The translations under genes were made by a program, and so were the position numbers. A DNA stretch of 64,000 nucleotides from JARYGU01 sp033795365 (GTDB lineage Bacteria; Pseudomonadota; Alphaproteobacteria; Rhizobiales; Rhizobiaceae): assembly GCA_033795365.1 (NCBI GenBank), contig JARYGU010000012.1:104925-168924 (forward strand), written 5' to 3'. Every line of letters begins with the position of its first letter. The stretch's first letter is position 1. Shown in pieces: positions 1 through 9,126 of the stretch. The notes beneath the pieces are model-generated. The model saw only the letters and a list, made by a program, of their open reading frames with translations. It was not told where the DNA came from and made no database searches.

Positions 1-2787
1 CAAAATGCTGCTGCGCATGTCGTAGACGTTCTTGCCAGCCATGCCGAGCGCGGTCTGACGAAAGCGGAAGCCGCGCGGCGGCTTGCGGAATATGGCCACA
101 ACCGATTGCGGGCAGCCAAGGCGATCCCGGTCTGGCGACGCGTGCTCGCGCAATTTCAGGATCCACTGGTCTATCTGCTGCTCGGAGCGATTATCATAGC
201 GTTGGCGGCCTGGGTCATAGAAGGCCGCCACGGCTGGCCGATCGATGCGGTCGTCATCGCCATGGTGGTTCTGGCCAATGCCATCCTCGGCTTTGTGCAG
301 GACGCCAAGGCGGCTAATGCCGTCGCCGCGCTGGCGCGGATGACAGCCGCGAACACCTCCGTTCTGCGCGACGGCGAGCGAATCCGCATTCCCAGCGCGG
401 ATCTCGTGCCAGGCGACATCATGCTGCTCGAGGAAGGAGACGCCGTCGGCGCCGATGGTCGGTTAATCAGCGCCGCAAGCCTTAGAATTCAGGAAGCCTC
501 GCTGACCGGCGAAAGCGAGGCTGTCCTCAAGGATGCGGCCATGCTGCGTAAGCCTGCGCCGCTGGCCGAGCGGTTCTGCATGGTGTTCAAAGGCACGGCG
601 GTCGTACAGGGAACCGCACGCGCCATCGTCACGGCGACAGGGATGCGGACCGAGATCGGCGCGATCGCTCAAATGCTCGACGCCAGTAAGGAAGATATCA
701 GCCCCTTGCAGAAGGAAGTCGCGAGAGTTGGCCGCGCGCTCGGCGCTGCGGTGATCGCGATCGCTCTCATTGTCGTTGCGACTGTGCTGCTCGTCTCCGA
801 CATCGATGGCCCATCGGACGTCATTTCCGTTCTGCTGATGGGGGTCTCGCTGGCGGTAGCAGCGGTCCCCGAAGGATTTCCCGCCATCCTGTCGCTGGTG
901 CTTGCACTTGGCGTCCAACGCATGGCGACCCGCAAGGCGGTGGTCAAGGCGCTCTCGTCCGTGGAGACACTCGGTTCGGCTTCGATCATCTGCTCCGACA
1001 AAACCGGAACGCTGACGCGGTCGGAGATGACGATCGAGCGCATTATGACAGCATCGGGTGGCACCCGTGTCAGCGGTGTGGGCTATGCGCCTTTCGGCGA
1101 TCTGAAGGTTGACGACGGTAAGGCTCCTAGCGCGGCCATGCGCGCCGAGCAGATCGTCGTCCTGAGCGGTGGCAGCCTGGCAGGCAATGCCGCTCTGAAT
1201 CAAGGGCAGGCGGGAGTTTGGGAGATCCAGGGCGACCCGACCGAAGCCGCGTTCCTTGTCGCCGAGCGCAAGCTCGGCATCGACGAGCGCCGCAAGCGCC
1301 GCTTCGAACGCATCGCCGAGATCCCCTTCAGCTCGGACCGCAAGATGATGTCGACGGTCGAGCGCGACCATGAACATGGCGGCGCGCGTGTCCTGATTGC
1401 GAAAGGCGCGCCGGATGTTCTGATGACCCGTTGCACGCATGTGCGGGTCGGCATGGACGTGGTCCCCTTCGACGCCGTGCAGCGTGCGCGCGCCACCGCT
1501 GACGTCGACCGGTTGTCCGACGAGGCCCTGCGAACTCTCGCAGTCGCTTATCGTCCGATGGCCGACACCGAAGGCATCGAGCACGGCGAGGGTCTGGAGC
1601 ATGATCTGATCTTCGTGGGGACCGTCGGGATCATCGATCCGCCCCGGAAGGAGGCGGCGGTCGCCATATCGCAGGCCCGGCGCGCCGGGATCCGCGTCAT
1701 CATGATCACCGGCGACCATCCGCGCACCGCATCGCGCATAGCCGGGCTGCTGGGAATCGTCGATCATGGCGCGCGGGCACTGACGGGTGCCGAGCTCGAC
1801 GCCATGGACGAGGCCGCCTTCGCTGCTGCAGTCCGCACGACTTCCGTCTATGCCCGCGTGGCGCCCGTGCACAAGCTGCGTATCGTCGATACCCTTCAGG
1901 CCGACGGCAATGTGGTGGCGATGACGGGGGACGGCGTCAACGACGCGCCCGCGCTGAAGGCCGCCGATATCGGCGTCGCCATGGGGATCACCGGAACCGA
2001 GGTGACGAAGGAGGCGGCGAGGATGATCCTGGCCGACGACAATTTCGCAACCATCGTCGAGGCTGTGCGTGAAGGACGCGGGATCTTCGACAATATCCGG
2101 AAATTCCTGCGCTACTTGCTATCGTCCAACATCGGAGAGGTGCTGACCGTCTTTCTCGGCGTCGTCGGAGCCGGCGTGATTGGATTGACCGACGTCGGGG
2201 GCGGGGGACTGGTGCTGCCTTTGCTGGCGACCCAGATCCTCTGGATCAATCTGATAACCGATTCCGGTCCTGCTCTTGCAATGGGGATCGACCCGCAGGA
2301 CGACGGTGTCATGGCGCGTCCGCCCCGCAGACCCGACGAGCATGCGATCGATGCCCGGATGTGGCGAAGCGTTGCCGGAACCGGCCTGGTGATGGCGCTG
2401 GCGACGCTGCTGACGATCGACCTCTATCTGCCCGGCGGACTGATAGAAGGCTTGCAGAACCTGGAGCGGGCGCGCACAGCGGGGTTCACGGTGCTGGTGT
2501 TCGCTCAGCTGTTCAACTGCTTCAACGCCCGATCGGAATTCAAGAGCGCGTTCAGCCATCTGTTTTCCAACAAATGGCTTTGGGCGGCCGTCGGCCTGTC
2601 TGTGGTCCTACAGATCGCCGTCGTCAATCTGAGCTTCCTCAACACCGCCTTCGGAACGCTGCCACTGTCGCTGGATCAATGGTTGTTCTGTGTGGCGATG
2701 AGCAGCAGCGTTCTTTGGTTCAGCGAAATCCGCAAGTGGATCAGCCGCCGGTACCATCCGTCTGGCCCGAATGCCGTTACCGCCTGA
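1..2787 (+). CDS. P-type (P2-like) cation-transporting ATPase, 5' partial
   Basis: ATP-driven cation pump of the inner membrane; the sequence is closest in style to Ca2+/SERCA- or PMA-like P2 ATPases, but the ion is not settled. The frame is open from base 1, and the first residues (VLASHAERGLTKAEAARRL, then YGHNRL) are the usual cation-ATPase N-terminal segment, so the start lies outside the window. Visible motifs in order are the actuator LTGES (about 500-520), the membrane motif PEGFPA (about 870), the phosphorylation loop SDKTGTLT (about 994-1017), GDGVND (about 1927-1944) and a C-terminal membrane domain with NLITDSGPALAMG. It is convergent with the broken usp gene that follows. No frameshift is seen. 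Family assignment is secure; the substrate is inferred only. Confidence 0.93.
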   Translation, partial: QNAAAHVVDVLASHAERGLTKAEAARRLAEYGHNRLRAAKAIPVWRRVLAQFQDPLVYLLLGAIIIALAAWVIEGRHGWPIDAVVIAMVVLANAILGFVQDAKAANAVAALARMTAANTSVLRDGERIRIPSADLVPGDIMLLEEGDAVGADGRLISAASLRIQEASLTGESEAVLKDAAMLRKPAPLAERFCMVFKGTAVVQGTARAIVTATGMRTEIGAIAQMLDASKEDISPLQKEVARVGRALGAAVIAIALIVVATVLLVSDIDGPSDVISVLLMGVSLAVAAVPEGFPAILSLVLALGVQRMATRKAVVKALSSVETLGSASIICSDKTGTLTRSEMTIERIMTASGGTRVSGVGYAPFGDLKVDDGKAPSAAMRAEQIVVLSGGSLAGNAALNQGQAGVWEIQGDPTEAAFLVAERKLGIDERRKRRFERIAEIPFSSDRKMMSTVERDHEHGGARVLIAKGAPDVLMTRCTHVRVGMDVVPFDAVQRARATADVDRLSDEALRTLAVAYRPMADTEGIEHGEGLEHDLIFVGTVGIIDPPRKEAAVAISQARRAGIRVIMITGDHPRTASRIAGLLGIVDHGARALTGAELDAMDEAAFAAAVRTTSVYARVAPVHKLRIVDTLQADGNVVAMTGDGVNDAPALKAADIGVAMGITGTEVTKEAARMILADDNFATIVEAVREGRGIFDNIRKFLRYLLSSNIGEVLTVFLGVVGAGVIGLTDVGGGGLVLPLLATQILWINLITDSGPALAMGIDPQDDGVMARPPRRPDEHAIDARMWRSVAGTGLVMALATLLTIDLYLPGGLIEGLQNLERARTAGFTVLVFAQLFNCFNARSEFKSAFSHLFSNKWLWAAVGLSVVLQIAVVNLSFLNTAFGTLPLSLDQWLFCVAMSSSVLWFSEIRKWISRRYHPSGPNAVTA

Positions 2788-2805
2788 TTGATATGGCTTC
2801 TGGTT

Positions 2806-3672
2806 TCAGTTTTGCGCATGACTTGGAACTATCAGGATATCGCACTGAACTTCATGAAGAATTTGCCCTGCGACACTCTCCACAAACAAGTTCATGATGG
2901 CATGCCTCCCATCTGTCCCGGCCACGACCAGACCAATGTCGTTCTCATCGACGTAGACGGCCAGCTGGCGCGCAGGATCGCCCTCGAACGTGACGATTTG
3001 AATGTTGTGAACTCCATGGTCGTGCTTGAATTGCTCTGATAAGTTTCTGATCTGCTTGACGGCATCTTTCGATAATTGCCTACTGTAGGCTTCCTTGTCG
3101 CCAACCCAGTTTTTGAATGGGGGCTCAAACGCATGGAAAACAACGAGGCTTTCGGGTTGAAAGAACCTGACAGCCGTTTCGAACACTCCCGACGCTGCAG
3201 GCGACAGGTCGATTGCGGCGACAATACGGTCGCGTGTGTCGTCTGGCTTCTTTTTCACCACAAGCACAGGCAGTCCGCTCTCCCGTAGAAGTGACGTCGT
3301 CGTGCTCCCCAGCAACGACCGACCGTCAACTTCGTTTCGCGATATACCCGTGACAATCAGATCAGTCTTGTCCCATAAAGCTATTTCGTTAATCTCGACA
3401 ATGGGACGACCTCGTCTCACGACGACCGCACTGTTGAGCCCCTCAATAGCCGAAAGCTCCTCACGCAGGAGGGTGGAGCTGTGCGCAACGGCGCGGGGAA
3501 GGGACTGCGTTTCCGGCTGTTCGAGAGCCCCATCGTCGCTTTCGATGACATGGATCACAGTCAGCCGGGCCTGTCACTGAAGAGCCAACTGAATGGCGCG
3601 AACCTGTGCCCGATCACATTGGGCCGAGAAATCCGTTGCGAAAATGATATGCTTCGGATGGCGGTGCTTCAT
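2806..3672 (-). pseudogene. Universal stress protein (UspA family) with in-frame TGA
   Basis: Two-domain UspA-type stress protein. Reading from ATG 3672 the N-terminus is MKHRHPKHIIFATDFSAQC, the expected first beta strand of a Usp domain, but codon 33 is TGA (3574-3576). The frame then stays open to 2806 with a normal second Usp domain ending in VQCDILIVPS. A GTG at 3558 could start a 250-residue product lacking the first strand, which carries the usual nucleotide-binding Asp. The upstream ORF at 3685-4044 ends 12 bases before the ATG, so the two probably form one operon. The TGA is one base from TGG, which would give a continuous protein. It may be a true pseudogene or a sequencing error. 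Confidence 0.8.
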
Positions 3673-3684
3673 AATCTTCCTCAG

Positions 3685-4044
3685 CTACAGTCCGCGAACA
3701 GCTCGCCCTTCACCATCAATCGGCTGGTGTGCAGGAATGGGAGCCTGCGCACCAGCACGAATGCGCGAAGGCCGGAAAGTCTTGCTCGGCCTGTCCTCGA
3801 TCAAAACGAAACCCTCCGAGGCGTGCAGCCATTCCTCTATCATCAGTTCGACAACTTCGTCGCGCGAGAGGGCAAGAACGTCCGCCACGGCATCGACAGC
3901 CTTGGCGAGCTCATGATCGAACGTGACTTCGCCGGTGTTCCAGGCATGAGCGGCGGCAATGAACAAAGCGTCCCGCATTTCCCGCGGCACCACCAGCGCA
4001 ACCGCCTGGTCCAATCCGATTACCGTTTGTCCAGTGTTCGACAC
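3685..4044 (-). CDS. Hypothetical protein, 119 aa, upstream of usp
   Basis: I do not recognise this protein. It begins MSNTGQTVIGLDQAV, is mostly helical in appearance and acidic in the middle (DEVVELMIEEW), and has a proline-rich basic tail (RPSKTFRPSRIRAG). There are no membrane segments and no cysteine motif. It ends 12 bases before the ATG of the damaged usp gene on the same strand, so co-transcription is likely and a stress-related role is possible by context only. Codon usage matches its neighbours. The start is the only ATG near the upstream gap. Confidence 0.6.
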   Translation of the reverse strand: MSNTGQTVIGLDQAVALVVPREMRDALFIAAAHAWNTGEVTFDHELAKAVDAVADVLALSRDEVVELMIEEWLHASEGFVLIEDRPSKTFRPSRIRAGAQAPIPAHQPIDGEGRAVRGL

Positions 4045-4166
4045 CTTACTTCTCCTCGCGACCTATGCGTCAGCACCTGAGTTCAAACACCTTTTTATGA
4101 GCGACGGAGAACCTGCCAAAACCTCCCCTGAAAATTGGTTGGGCGCTTGTCTGAAAAACCCCTCGT

Positions 4167-5072
4167 CTACAGCTTGACCAATGTGCCCTGGCGCCCCTCG
4201 AGAATCCCACGCGCATCTTCAAGCCGGCCAATACCCGCGAGCCCGCCCGTGTTTGCAAAGGCGCACGCCGCCTCCACTTTTGGCCGCATGGATCCGGCAG
4301 CAAAAACACCGCTGTCCAATTCGGCGGGCGCAGCTTTCCTGATCGGTCGCGACACCGCTGTGCCCCAGCCCTGGTAGACGGCATCAACGTCGGTGAGCAT
4401 CAGGAAAGCGTCAGCGCCGAGCGCATTGGCGAGCAACCCGGCCGCTCTGTCCTTGTCTATGACGGCCTCAAGGCCATGAAGCATGCCATTCTCGTCACGC
4501 GCCACGGGGATGCCGCCGCCGCCGGCGCAGATGACCGTGACGCCGGCGTCCACGAGCAGCCGGATCGTCTCGATCTGAGTGATGCGCGCGGGTAGCGGGG
4601 AGGGCACGACCCGCCGCCATCGTCCTTGCGCTTCCTCCACCATCGGCCAGCCATGCGCCTTCTTCGCCTTGGCCGCCTCTTCCTGATTATAGACCGGCCC
4701 TATCGGTTTTTCCGGCCCTGCGAAGGCTGGATCGTCCCGGTTCACCTCGATCTGGGTCAGCAGTGTCGCGATCCTCGATCCCGCAGGCATGGCATTGGTC
4801 AACTCCTGCTCGACGAGATAGCCTATCATGCCGACGCTTTCCGCCCCGAGAATATCGAGAGGATAAGGATCGACATCCGCAAATGCCGCCGCCTGGAGCG
4901 CCAGAAGTCCGACCTGTGGCCCGTTTCCGTGCGCGACGATAATATCGTGATCTCGCGCCAGATCCGCGAGCGCGATCGCCGCCTTGTGAACATTTGCGCG
5001 TTGGACGTCGGCGGTCATCGGCTCGCCGCGCTTGAGCAGCGCGTTGCCTCCCAGTGCTACCACTATCCTCAT
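4167..5072 (-). CDS. arcC: Carbamate kinase
   Basis: Last step of the arginine deiminase pathway: carbamoyl phosphate plus ADP gives ATP, CO2 and NH3 in the cytosol. The 301-residue protein starts MRIVVALGGNALL and carries GNGPQVG near residue 50 and a DKDRAAGLLA segment in the C-terminal half, all typical of the amino-acid-kinase fold of ArcC; length is normal. A longer frame reaches 5162, but those residues lie antisense-free within the end of arcB and make no sense as protein, whereas ATG 5072 falls directly after the arcB stop. It is the last gene of arcDABC, so expression probably follows the arcD promoter. Confidence 0.95.
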   Translation of the reverse strand: MRIVVALGGNALLKRGEPMTADVQRANVHKAAIALADLARDHDIIVAHGNGPQVGLLALQAAAFADVDPYPLDILGAESVGMIGYLVEQELTNAMPAGSRIATLLTQIEVNRDDPAFAGPEKPIGPVYNQEEAAKAKKAHGWPMVEEAQGRWRRVVPSPLPARITQIETIRLLVDAGVTVICAGGGGIPVARDENGMLHGLEAVIDKDRAAGLLANALGADAFLMLTDVDAVYQGWGTAVSRPIRKAAPAELDSGVFAAGSMRPKVEAACAFANTGGLAGIGRLEDARGILEGRQGTLVKL

Positions 5073-5073
5073 G

Positions 5074-6075
5074 TCAGGACCCCAGCGTGGCGACAAGCAA
5101 GGCCTTGATCGTGTGCATCCGGTTTTCGGCCTGGTCGAAGACGATGGAGGCTTCCGATTCAAAGACCTCTTCGGTCACTTCCATGCTGTCGATGCCATAT
5201 TGCCGGAAGATCTTCTCGCCGATCTCGGTCTCGCGATTGTGGAAGGCGGGCAGGCAGTGCATGAACTTCGCATGCGGATTGCCAGTCGTCGCCATGATCT
5301 CGGCGGTGACGCGATAGGGCGTGAGCAGTTCGATGCGCTCTTTCCAGACCGAATCCGGTTCGCCCATGGACACCCAGACATCGGTATAGACGAAATCGCA
5401 GCCGTTGACGGCTTCGGCAGGGTCTTCGGTGAGGGTGATCTTCGCACCTGTCCTGGCTGCGATCTCCCGGCACGACAGCACCAGATCGTCCTCGGGCCAG
5501 CAGGCCTTTGGCGCGCCAAGGCGCACATCCATGCCGATCTGCGCCGCACCCGCCAGCAGCGAGTTGCCCATGTTGTTTCCTGCATCACCAAGGAAGGCAA
5601 AACTGATCTGCGACAGGTGTTTGCGTGTATATTCCCGCATGGTCAGGAAATCAGCGAGAATCTGCGTTGGGTGAAACTCGTCGGTCAGTCCATTATAAAC
5701 CGGTACGCCGGCATAGGCCGCCAGCGTTTCGGCCTGTTCCTGCCCGAAGCCGCGATACTCGATGCCGTCATACATGCGGCCGAGGACCCGTGCAGTGTCC
5801 TTCATCGATTCCTTCTTGCCGATCTGAGTGCCGGTCGGGCCAAGATAGGTGACATGGGCGCCCTGGTCATAAGCGGCCACCTCGAAGCCTGTTCGGGTAC
5901 GCGTCGAATCCTTCTCGAAGATCAACGCGATGTTCTTGCCTTTTAGGCGCTGCTCCTCGTAACCGCCATATTTCGCCTGCTTGAGCGAGGCTGACAGCTT
6001 GAGCAGGAACCGGATTTCATCGGGCGTGAAGTCGAGCAGTTTCAGGACGCTGCGACCTTTCAGGTTAACGGGCAT
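5074..6075 (-). CDS. arcB: Catabolic ornithine carbamoyltransferase
   Basis: Converts citrulline and phosphate to ornithine and carbamoyl phosphate in the arginine deiminase pathway. The 333-residue protein has the carbamoyl-phosphate motif STRTR at residues 57-61, HPTQ at 135-138, WVSMGE near 234-239 and the catalytic HCLP at 273-276. The length fits catabolic ArcB proteins, which are longer than many anabolic ArgF enzymes. It lies between arcA (12-base gap) and arcC (start immediately after its stop), so the catabolic assignment rests mainly on context. A GGAGG-like ribosome site precedes the ATG. Confidence 0.96.
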   Translation of the reverse strand: MPVNLKGRSVLKLLDFTPDEIRFLLKLSASLKQAKYGGYEEQRLKGKNIALIFEKDSTRTRTGFEVAAYDQGAHVTYLGPTGTQIGKKESMKDTARVLGRMYDGIEYRGFGQEQAETLAAYAGVPVYNGLTDEFHPTQILADFLTMREYTRKHLSQISFAFLGDAGNNMGNSLLAGAAQIGMDVRLGAPKACWPEDDLVLSCREIAARTGAKITLTEDPAEAVNGCDFVYTDVWVSMGEPDSVWKERIELLTPYRVTAEIMATTGNPHAKFMHCLPAFHNRETEIGEKIFRQYGIDSMEVTEEVFESEASIVFDQAENRMHTIKALLVATLGS

Positions 6076-6087
6076 GACAAACCTCCT

Positions 6088-7314
6088 TCAAACTGGATCG
6101 CGGACGAGCGGGCAAGTCATGCAATGACCGCCGCCACGCCCCCGGCCGAGCTCGGCACCCGGTACGGTGATCACTTCGACGCCCGCCTTGCGTAGTTGCG
6201 TGTTGGTATAGGTGTTGCGGTCGTAGGCGACGACGACGCCGGGTTCGAGTGCTACGACGTTGTTGCCGTCATCCCATTGCTCGCGCTCGGCCACATAAGC
6301 GTCGCCACCCGTCTCGACCACGCGCAACTGTTTCAGTCCCAGCACCTCGGCGGCGACCTCGACGAGTGGTCGCTCCTCCTTGCGCACATCGATCTTGCCT
6401 TCGCTCTCTCCCGGGCGAATGGAGTAGGGCTCAATCTTGTGCGCCACGTCTGCAAAGAGCGTCACGAGATCCCGGTCGCAGAAGCTGAAAACAGTATCGA
6501 GGTGCATGGACGCTCGCTCGATCGGCAGTTTGCAGGCGATCACTCTTTCCGCCCCACCCTGCGCGAACAGGGAGCGCGCAAGCTGACCGACCGCCTGCGG
6601 TGTGGTGCGCTCGCCCATGCCGACGAGAACGGTTCCCTTGCCGACTGGCATGACGTCGCCGCCTTCCAGCGTGGCGAGGCCGTGGTCCTTGTCGGGATCC
6701 CCCCACCATACCGGGAAGCCGGCATCGCAGAAATCCGGATGGTAGCGGTAGATGGCAGCGATGTTGACGGTTTCGAGCTTGCGCGCGTTCCAGCGCATCG
6801 GATTGAGCGTGACGCCACCATAAATCCAGCAGGTCGTGTCGCGCGTGAACAGGTGATTGGGCAGCGGCGGCAGGATGAAGTCCTCCGGACGCAAGGTCTC
6901 CGAGAGCAGGCCGCCGCTCTTGATCGGCAACTCCGCCTTACTCAGGCCGCCCATCAGGATCAGGGAAAGAGCGTCAGCCTCGATCGCCATCAGATGCGCC
7001 CTCAGATCGTCGGCGAAACCAACGCCTACGGTGTCGTCCGTGACGCGTCGTTCAAGGAGCCATCGGCGCGCCTCCGGGATCTGCAGCGTCTCCGCCAGCA
7101 TCTCCCGAAGGAACACCACTTCGACACCGCGATGACGCATGGCGTCGACAAAGGTCAGGTGCTCGACCCGGGCCTGCTTGACCCAGATGACGTCGTCAAA
7201 AAGCAATTCATGGCAATTGGAAGGGGTCAGGCGGGCCAGTGCTGCGCCAGGCCGGTGGACCAGAACACGTCGAAGCTTTCCGACCTCCGAGTGAACGCCA
7301 TAGGTGAGGGTCAT
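6088..7314 (-). CDS. arcA: Arginine deiminase
   Basis: Hydrolyses arginine to citrulline and ammonia, the first step of the pathway. The 408-residue protein has the normal length and N-terminus (GVHSEVGKLRRVLVHRPG), the guanidino-binding segment LFTRDTTCWI, the LEGGDVMPVG segment with catalytic acid, and the C-terminal GGGHCMTCP with the nucleophilic Cys at residue 398. It follows arcD after 12 bases and precedes arcB after 12 bases, a compact operon. In host-associated and soil bacteria this pathway supplies ATP and acid resistance when oxygen is scarce; here that is supported by the FNR-like box upstream of arcD. Confidence 0.97.
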   Translation of the reverse strand: MTLTYGVHSEVGKLRRVLVHRPGAALARLTPSNCHELLFDDVIWVKQARVEHLTFVDAMRHRGVEVVFLREMLAETLQIPEARRWLLERRVTDDTVGVGFADDLRAHLMAIEADALSLILMGGLSKAELPIKSGGLLSETLRPEDFILPPLPNHLFTRDTTCWIYGGVTLNPMRWNARKLETVNIAAIYRYHPDFCDAGFPVWWGDPDKDHGLATLEGGDVMPVGKGTVLVGMGERTTPQAVGQLARSLFAQGGAERVIACKLPIERASMHLDTVFSFCDRDLVTLFADVAHKIEPYSIRPGESEGKIDVRKEERPLVEVAAEVLGLKQLRVVETGGDAYVAEREQWDDGNNVVALEPGVVVAYDRNTYTNTQLRKAGVEVITVPGAELGRGRGGGHCMTCPLVRDPV

Positions 7315-7326
7315 TGGAAATCTCCT

Positions 7327-8757
7327 TTATGCAATGACGGTGGCGACGCTGAGGCTCGCCATGATGATGACGGTGAGGATCACCAGCAGGGGCCACATGA
7401 AGCGCAACCACCGCTCGTAGGGCACGCGGCCGATGGCGAGCGCTCCCATGACGACCGCGAAGGTGGGGTTGATGAGATTCACCACGCCGTTTGCCGACTG
7501 ATAGGCGGTCACGACGTGGTCACGGCCGACACCGGCAAAATCTGCGACCGGCGCCATGATCGGCATGGACAGAACCGCAAGACCGGATGACGACGGCACG
7601 AAGAACGACATCAGCACCTGAAGCCAGTACATCACGTTGATGAAGGCGACCTTGCCCAGGCCCGCGACCGCCCCTTCTGCCCAGTGCAGGATCGTATCGG
7701 TGATCTTGCCGGCATCCATGATGACGACGATGCCGCGCGCCAGGCCGATGATCAGGGCGACACCGAGAAGGTCACGAGCTCCATTGACGAAAGCATCCGT
7801 GAAATTCTTCTCACCCGTTCGGGCTATGAGGCCGACCACAATGGCGGACGCGAGGAACAGGCCACTCATTTCGCCCATCCACCAGCCGCCCTTGAGCACT
7901 CCCCACACCATCACGACAAAGGTGAGAGCGAAGAGGGCAAGCACCAGCTTGTGGGTCGTGGTGAACTCGGCTCCATCATGATGCGTGCTGAGGAAATGTC
8001 TCTCGTTGTCAGCCTTCATGTCGTAGACCAGCGATCTGGTGGGATCGAGCCGAACCCTTTCCGCATAGCGCATCACATAAGCAACGCAGGCGAGCCAGCT
8101 GAGGCCAAGGATGACGATACGCAGCACGAGCCCTTGGGTGAACGGCACGCCGGCAGCATCCGAAGCGATGACAGTGGCGAACGCATTGACGGTCGAGCCG
8201 AGAACGCCGACGCCCGCACCCAGCAGGATGATGGCAACGGCAGTTACTGCGTCATAGCGCGCCGCGATCATGATCGGGATCAGAAGCATATAGAAGGCGA
8301 GCGTTTCCTCGGCCATGCCGTAGGTGGTGCCGCCGAAGGCGAACAATGCCATCAGGAATGGGATCATCCATTTCTCACGGCCCTTCAGACCTCTCATGGC
8401 CCGCTCGATGCCCGCATTGATCGCGCCGGTGGCGGTCACGACCCCGATGAACCCGCCGATCACCAAGACGAACAGAGCGACGTCGATGGCGTTTGCCGTG
8501 CCGGCCGCGGGATCGTAGAACCCGCGGATCGGCGCCATGAAGACCTCAACGATTCCCTGGGGCGCCGAATCTGTGATAGCATATGTTCCCGCAACGGGAA
8601 CCTCTTTGTTCAAGGCAGCGTTCTGGACGCGCGTATACTGACCGGCTGGAACGATCCATGTCAGCGCCGCGACCAGAATGATCAGGCCGAACAGGATGGT
8701 GAAGGCTGTCGGAAACCGGAAGCTGCCTTCCTTGGATGCGTCTGTATCAATGCTCAT
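7327..8757 (-). CDS. arcD: YfcC/DcuC-family transporter, probable arginine/ornithine antiporter (ArcD-type)
   Basis: Membrane carrier of 476 residues belonging to the YfcC (C4-dicarboxylate anaerobic carrier-like) family. Roughly a dozen hydrophobic segments are visible, beginning FPTAFTILFGLIILVAALTWIVP, and the family signature EETLAFYMLLIPIM and PSSSGLAVLSMPIMAP segments are present. It is the first gene of the arc operon, 12 bases before arcA. YfcC-like proteins commonly replace the APC-type ArcD in arginine deiminase operons; exchange of arginine for ornithine is therefore inferred from position rather than from sequence. A 369-base promoter region with an FNR-type site lies upstream. 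Confidence 0.85.
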   Translation of the reverse strand: MSIDTDASKEGSFRFPTAFTILFGLIILVAALTWIVPAGQYTRVQNAALNKEVPVAGTYAITDSAPQGIVEVFMAPIRGFYDPAAGTANAIDVALFVLVIGGFIGVVTATGAINAGIERAMRGLKGREKWMIPFLMALFAFGGTTYGMAEETLAFYMLLIPIMIAARYDAVTAVAIILLGAGVGVLGSTVNAFATVIASDAAGVPFTQGLVLRIVILGLSWLACVAYVMRYAERVRLDPTRSLVYDMKADNERHFLSTHHDGAEFTTTHKLVLALFALTFVVMVWGVLKGGWWMGEMSGLFLASAIVVGLIARTGEKNFTDAFVNGARDLLGVALIIGLARGIVVIMDAGKITDTILHWAEGAVAGLGKVAFINVMYWLQVLMSFFVPSSSGLAVLSMPIMAPVADFAGVGRDHVVTAYQSANGVVNLINPTFAVVMGALAIGRVPYERWLRFMWPLLVILTVIIMASLSVATVIA

Positions 8758-8901
8758 TTACCCCCTCCAGGGAAATACCGAAATCTGCAATGAATTTCGC
8801 GCGCTCCGCTGCAAGTATCGTCATGCAACGAGAGGCATCATCGCGCTTTGACGGCTGGCGATGAGACAATTGGCCAATTATTAGGCTGATTGATCGCAGG
8901 G

Positions 8902-8917
8902 AGTCAACAGCTGATGA
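8902..8917 (-). promoter_or_regulatory. Shared promoter motif TCATCAGCTGTTGACT, copy A
   Basis: The minus-strand 16-mer TCATCAGCTGTTGACT is identical to 23575-23590 and 15/16 identical to 17802-17817. In each case it lies upstream of a start codon and ends in TTGACT, a plausible -35 hexamer. Here it overlaps the FNR-like dyad and faces arcD. Confidence 0.5.
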
Positions 8918-8924
8918 CCATCAA
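8911..8924 (-). promoter_or_regulatory. FNR/FixK/Anr-type box upstream of arcD
   Basis: CTGATGACCATCAA on the plus strand, TTGATGGTCATCAG on the minus strand, matches the FNR consensus TTGAT-N4-ATCAA at 9 of 10 defined positions. It sits about 155 bases upstream of the arcD start. Anaerobic activation of arc operons by FNR/Anr proteins is well established in other bacteria; for this site it is inferred. Confidence 0.6.
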
Positions 8925-9126
8925 CATCGATTTGGTGCGATCTTGCCTTTCTGCTGGGAGCCCCTGGTGCGTTTAGTGAAAGCTTTCGCCGGCCAATCCA
9001 GTAGAACAGACCCTGCGGGTGTGTTCGGGCACGCCTCGTTTTCTTGAGATATTTCTTAGTCGGTGCGGATTACCGCGCGCCGGTTTCCAGGTGTGGGTAA
9101 ACAACGACCTCGGCACCTCAGGCCGC

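Larger units (their letters stand above)
8758..9126. promoter_or_regulatory. Promoter region of arcDABC
   Basis: This 369-base gap holds no convincing gene. On the minus strand it contains an FNR-like dyad (8911-8924), directly followed by TCATCAGCTGTTGACT (8902-8917), whose TTGACT could be a -35 element with TAATAA about 18 bases downstream. Two inverted halves TTGAT and GTCAA at 8890-8907 are spaced 8 bases and do not make a standard box. The part from 8950 to 9126 shows nothing recognisable. Confidence 0.55.

Noticed and set aside
463..1872. 469-codon open frame on the minus strand
   Set aside because: It lies wholly antisense to the ATPase and its translation (RQCPRAMIDDSQQPG and so on) has no domain; a GC-rich antiphase artefact.
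3574..3576. TGA as a selenocysteine codon in usp
   Set aside because: No selenoprotein family is related, homologues are not expected to have Cys here and no SECIS-like hairpin is obvious after it.
8890..8907. TTGATCGCAGGGAGTCAA as a second FNR box
   Set aside because: The half-sites are eight bases apart instead of four.
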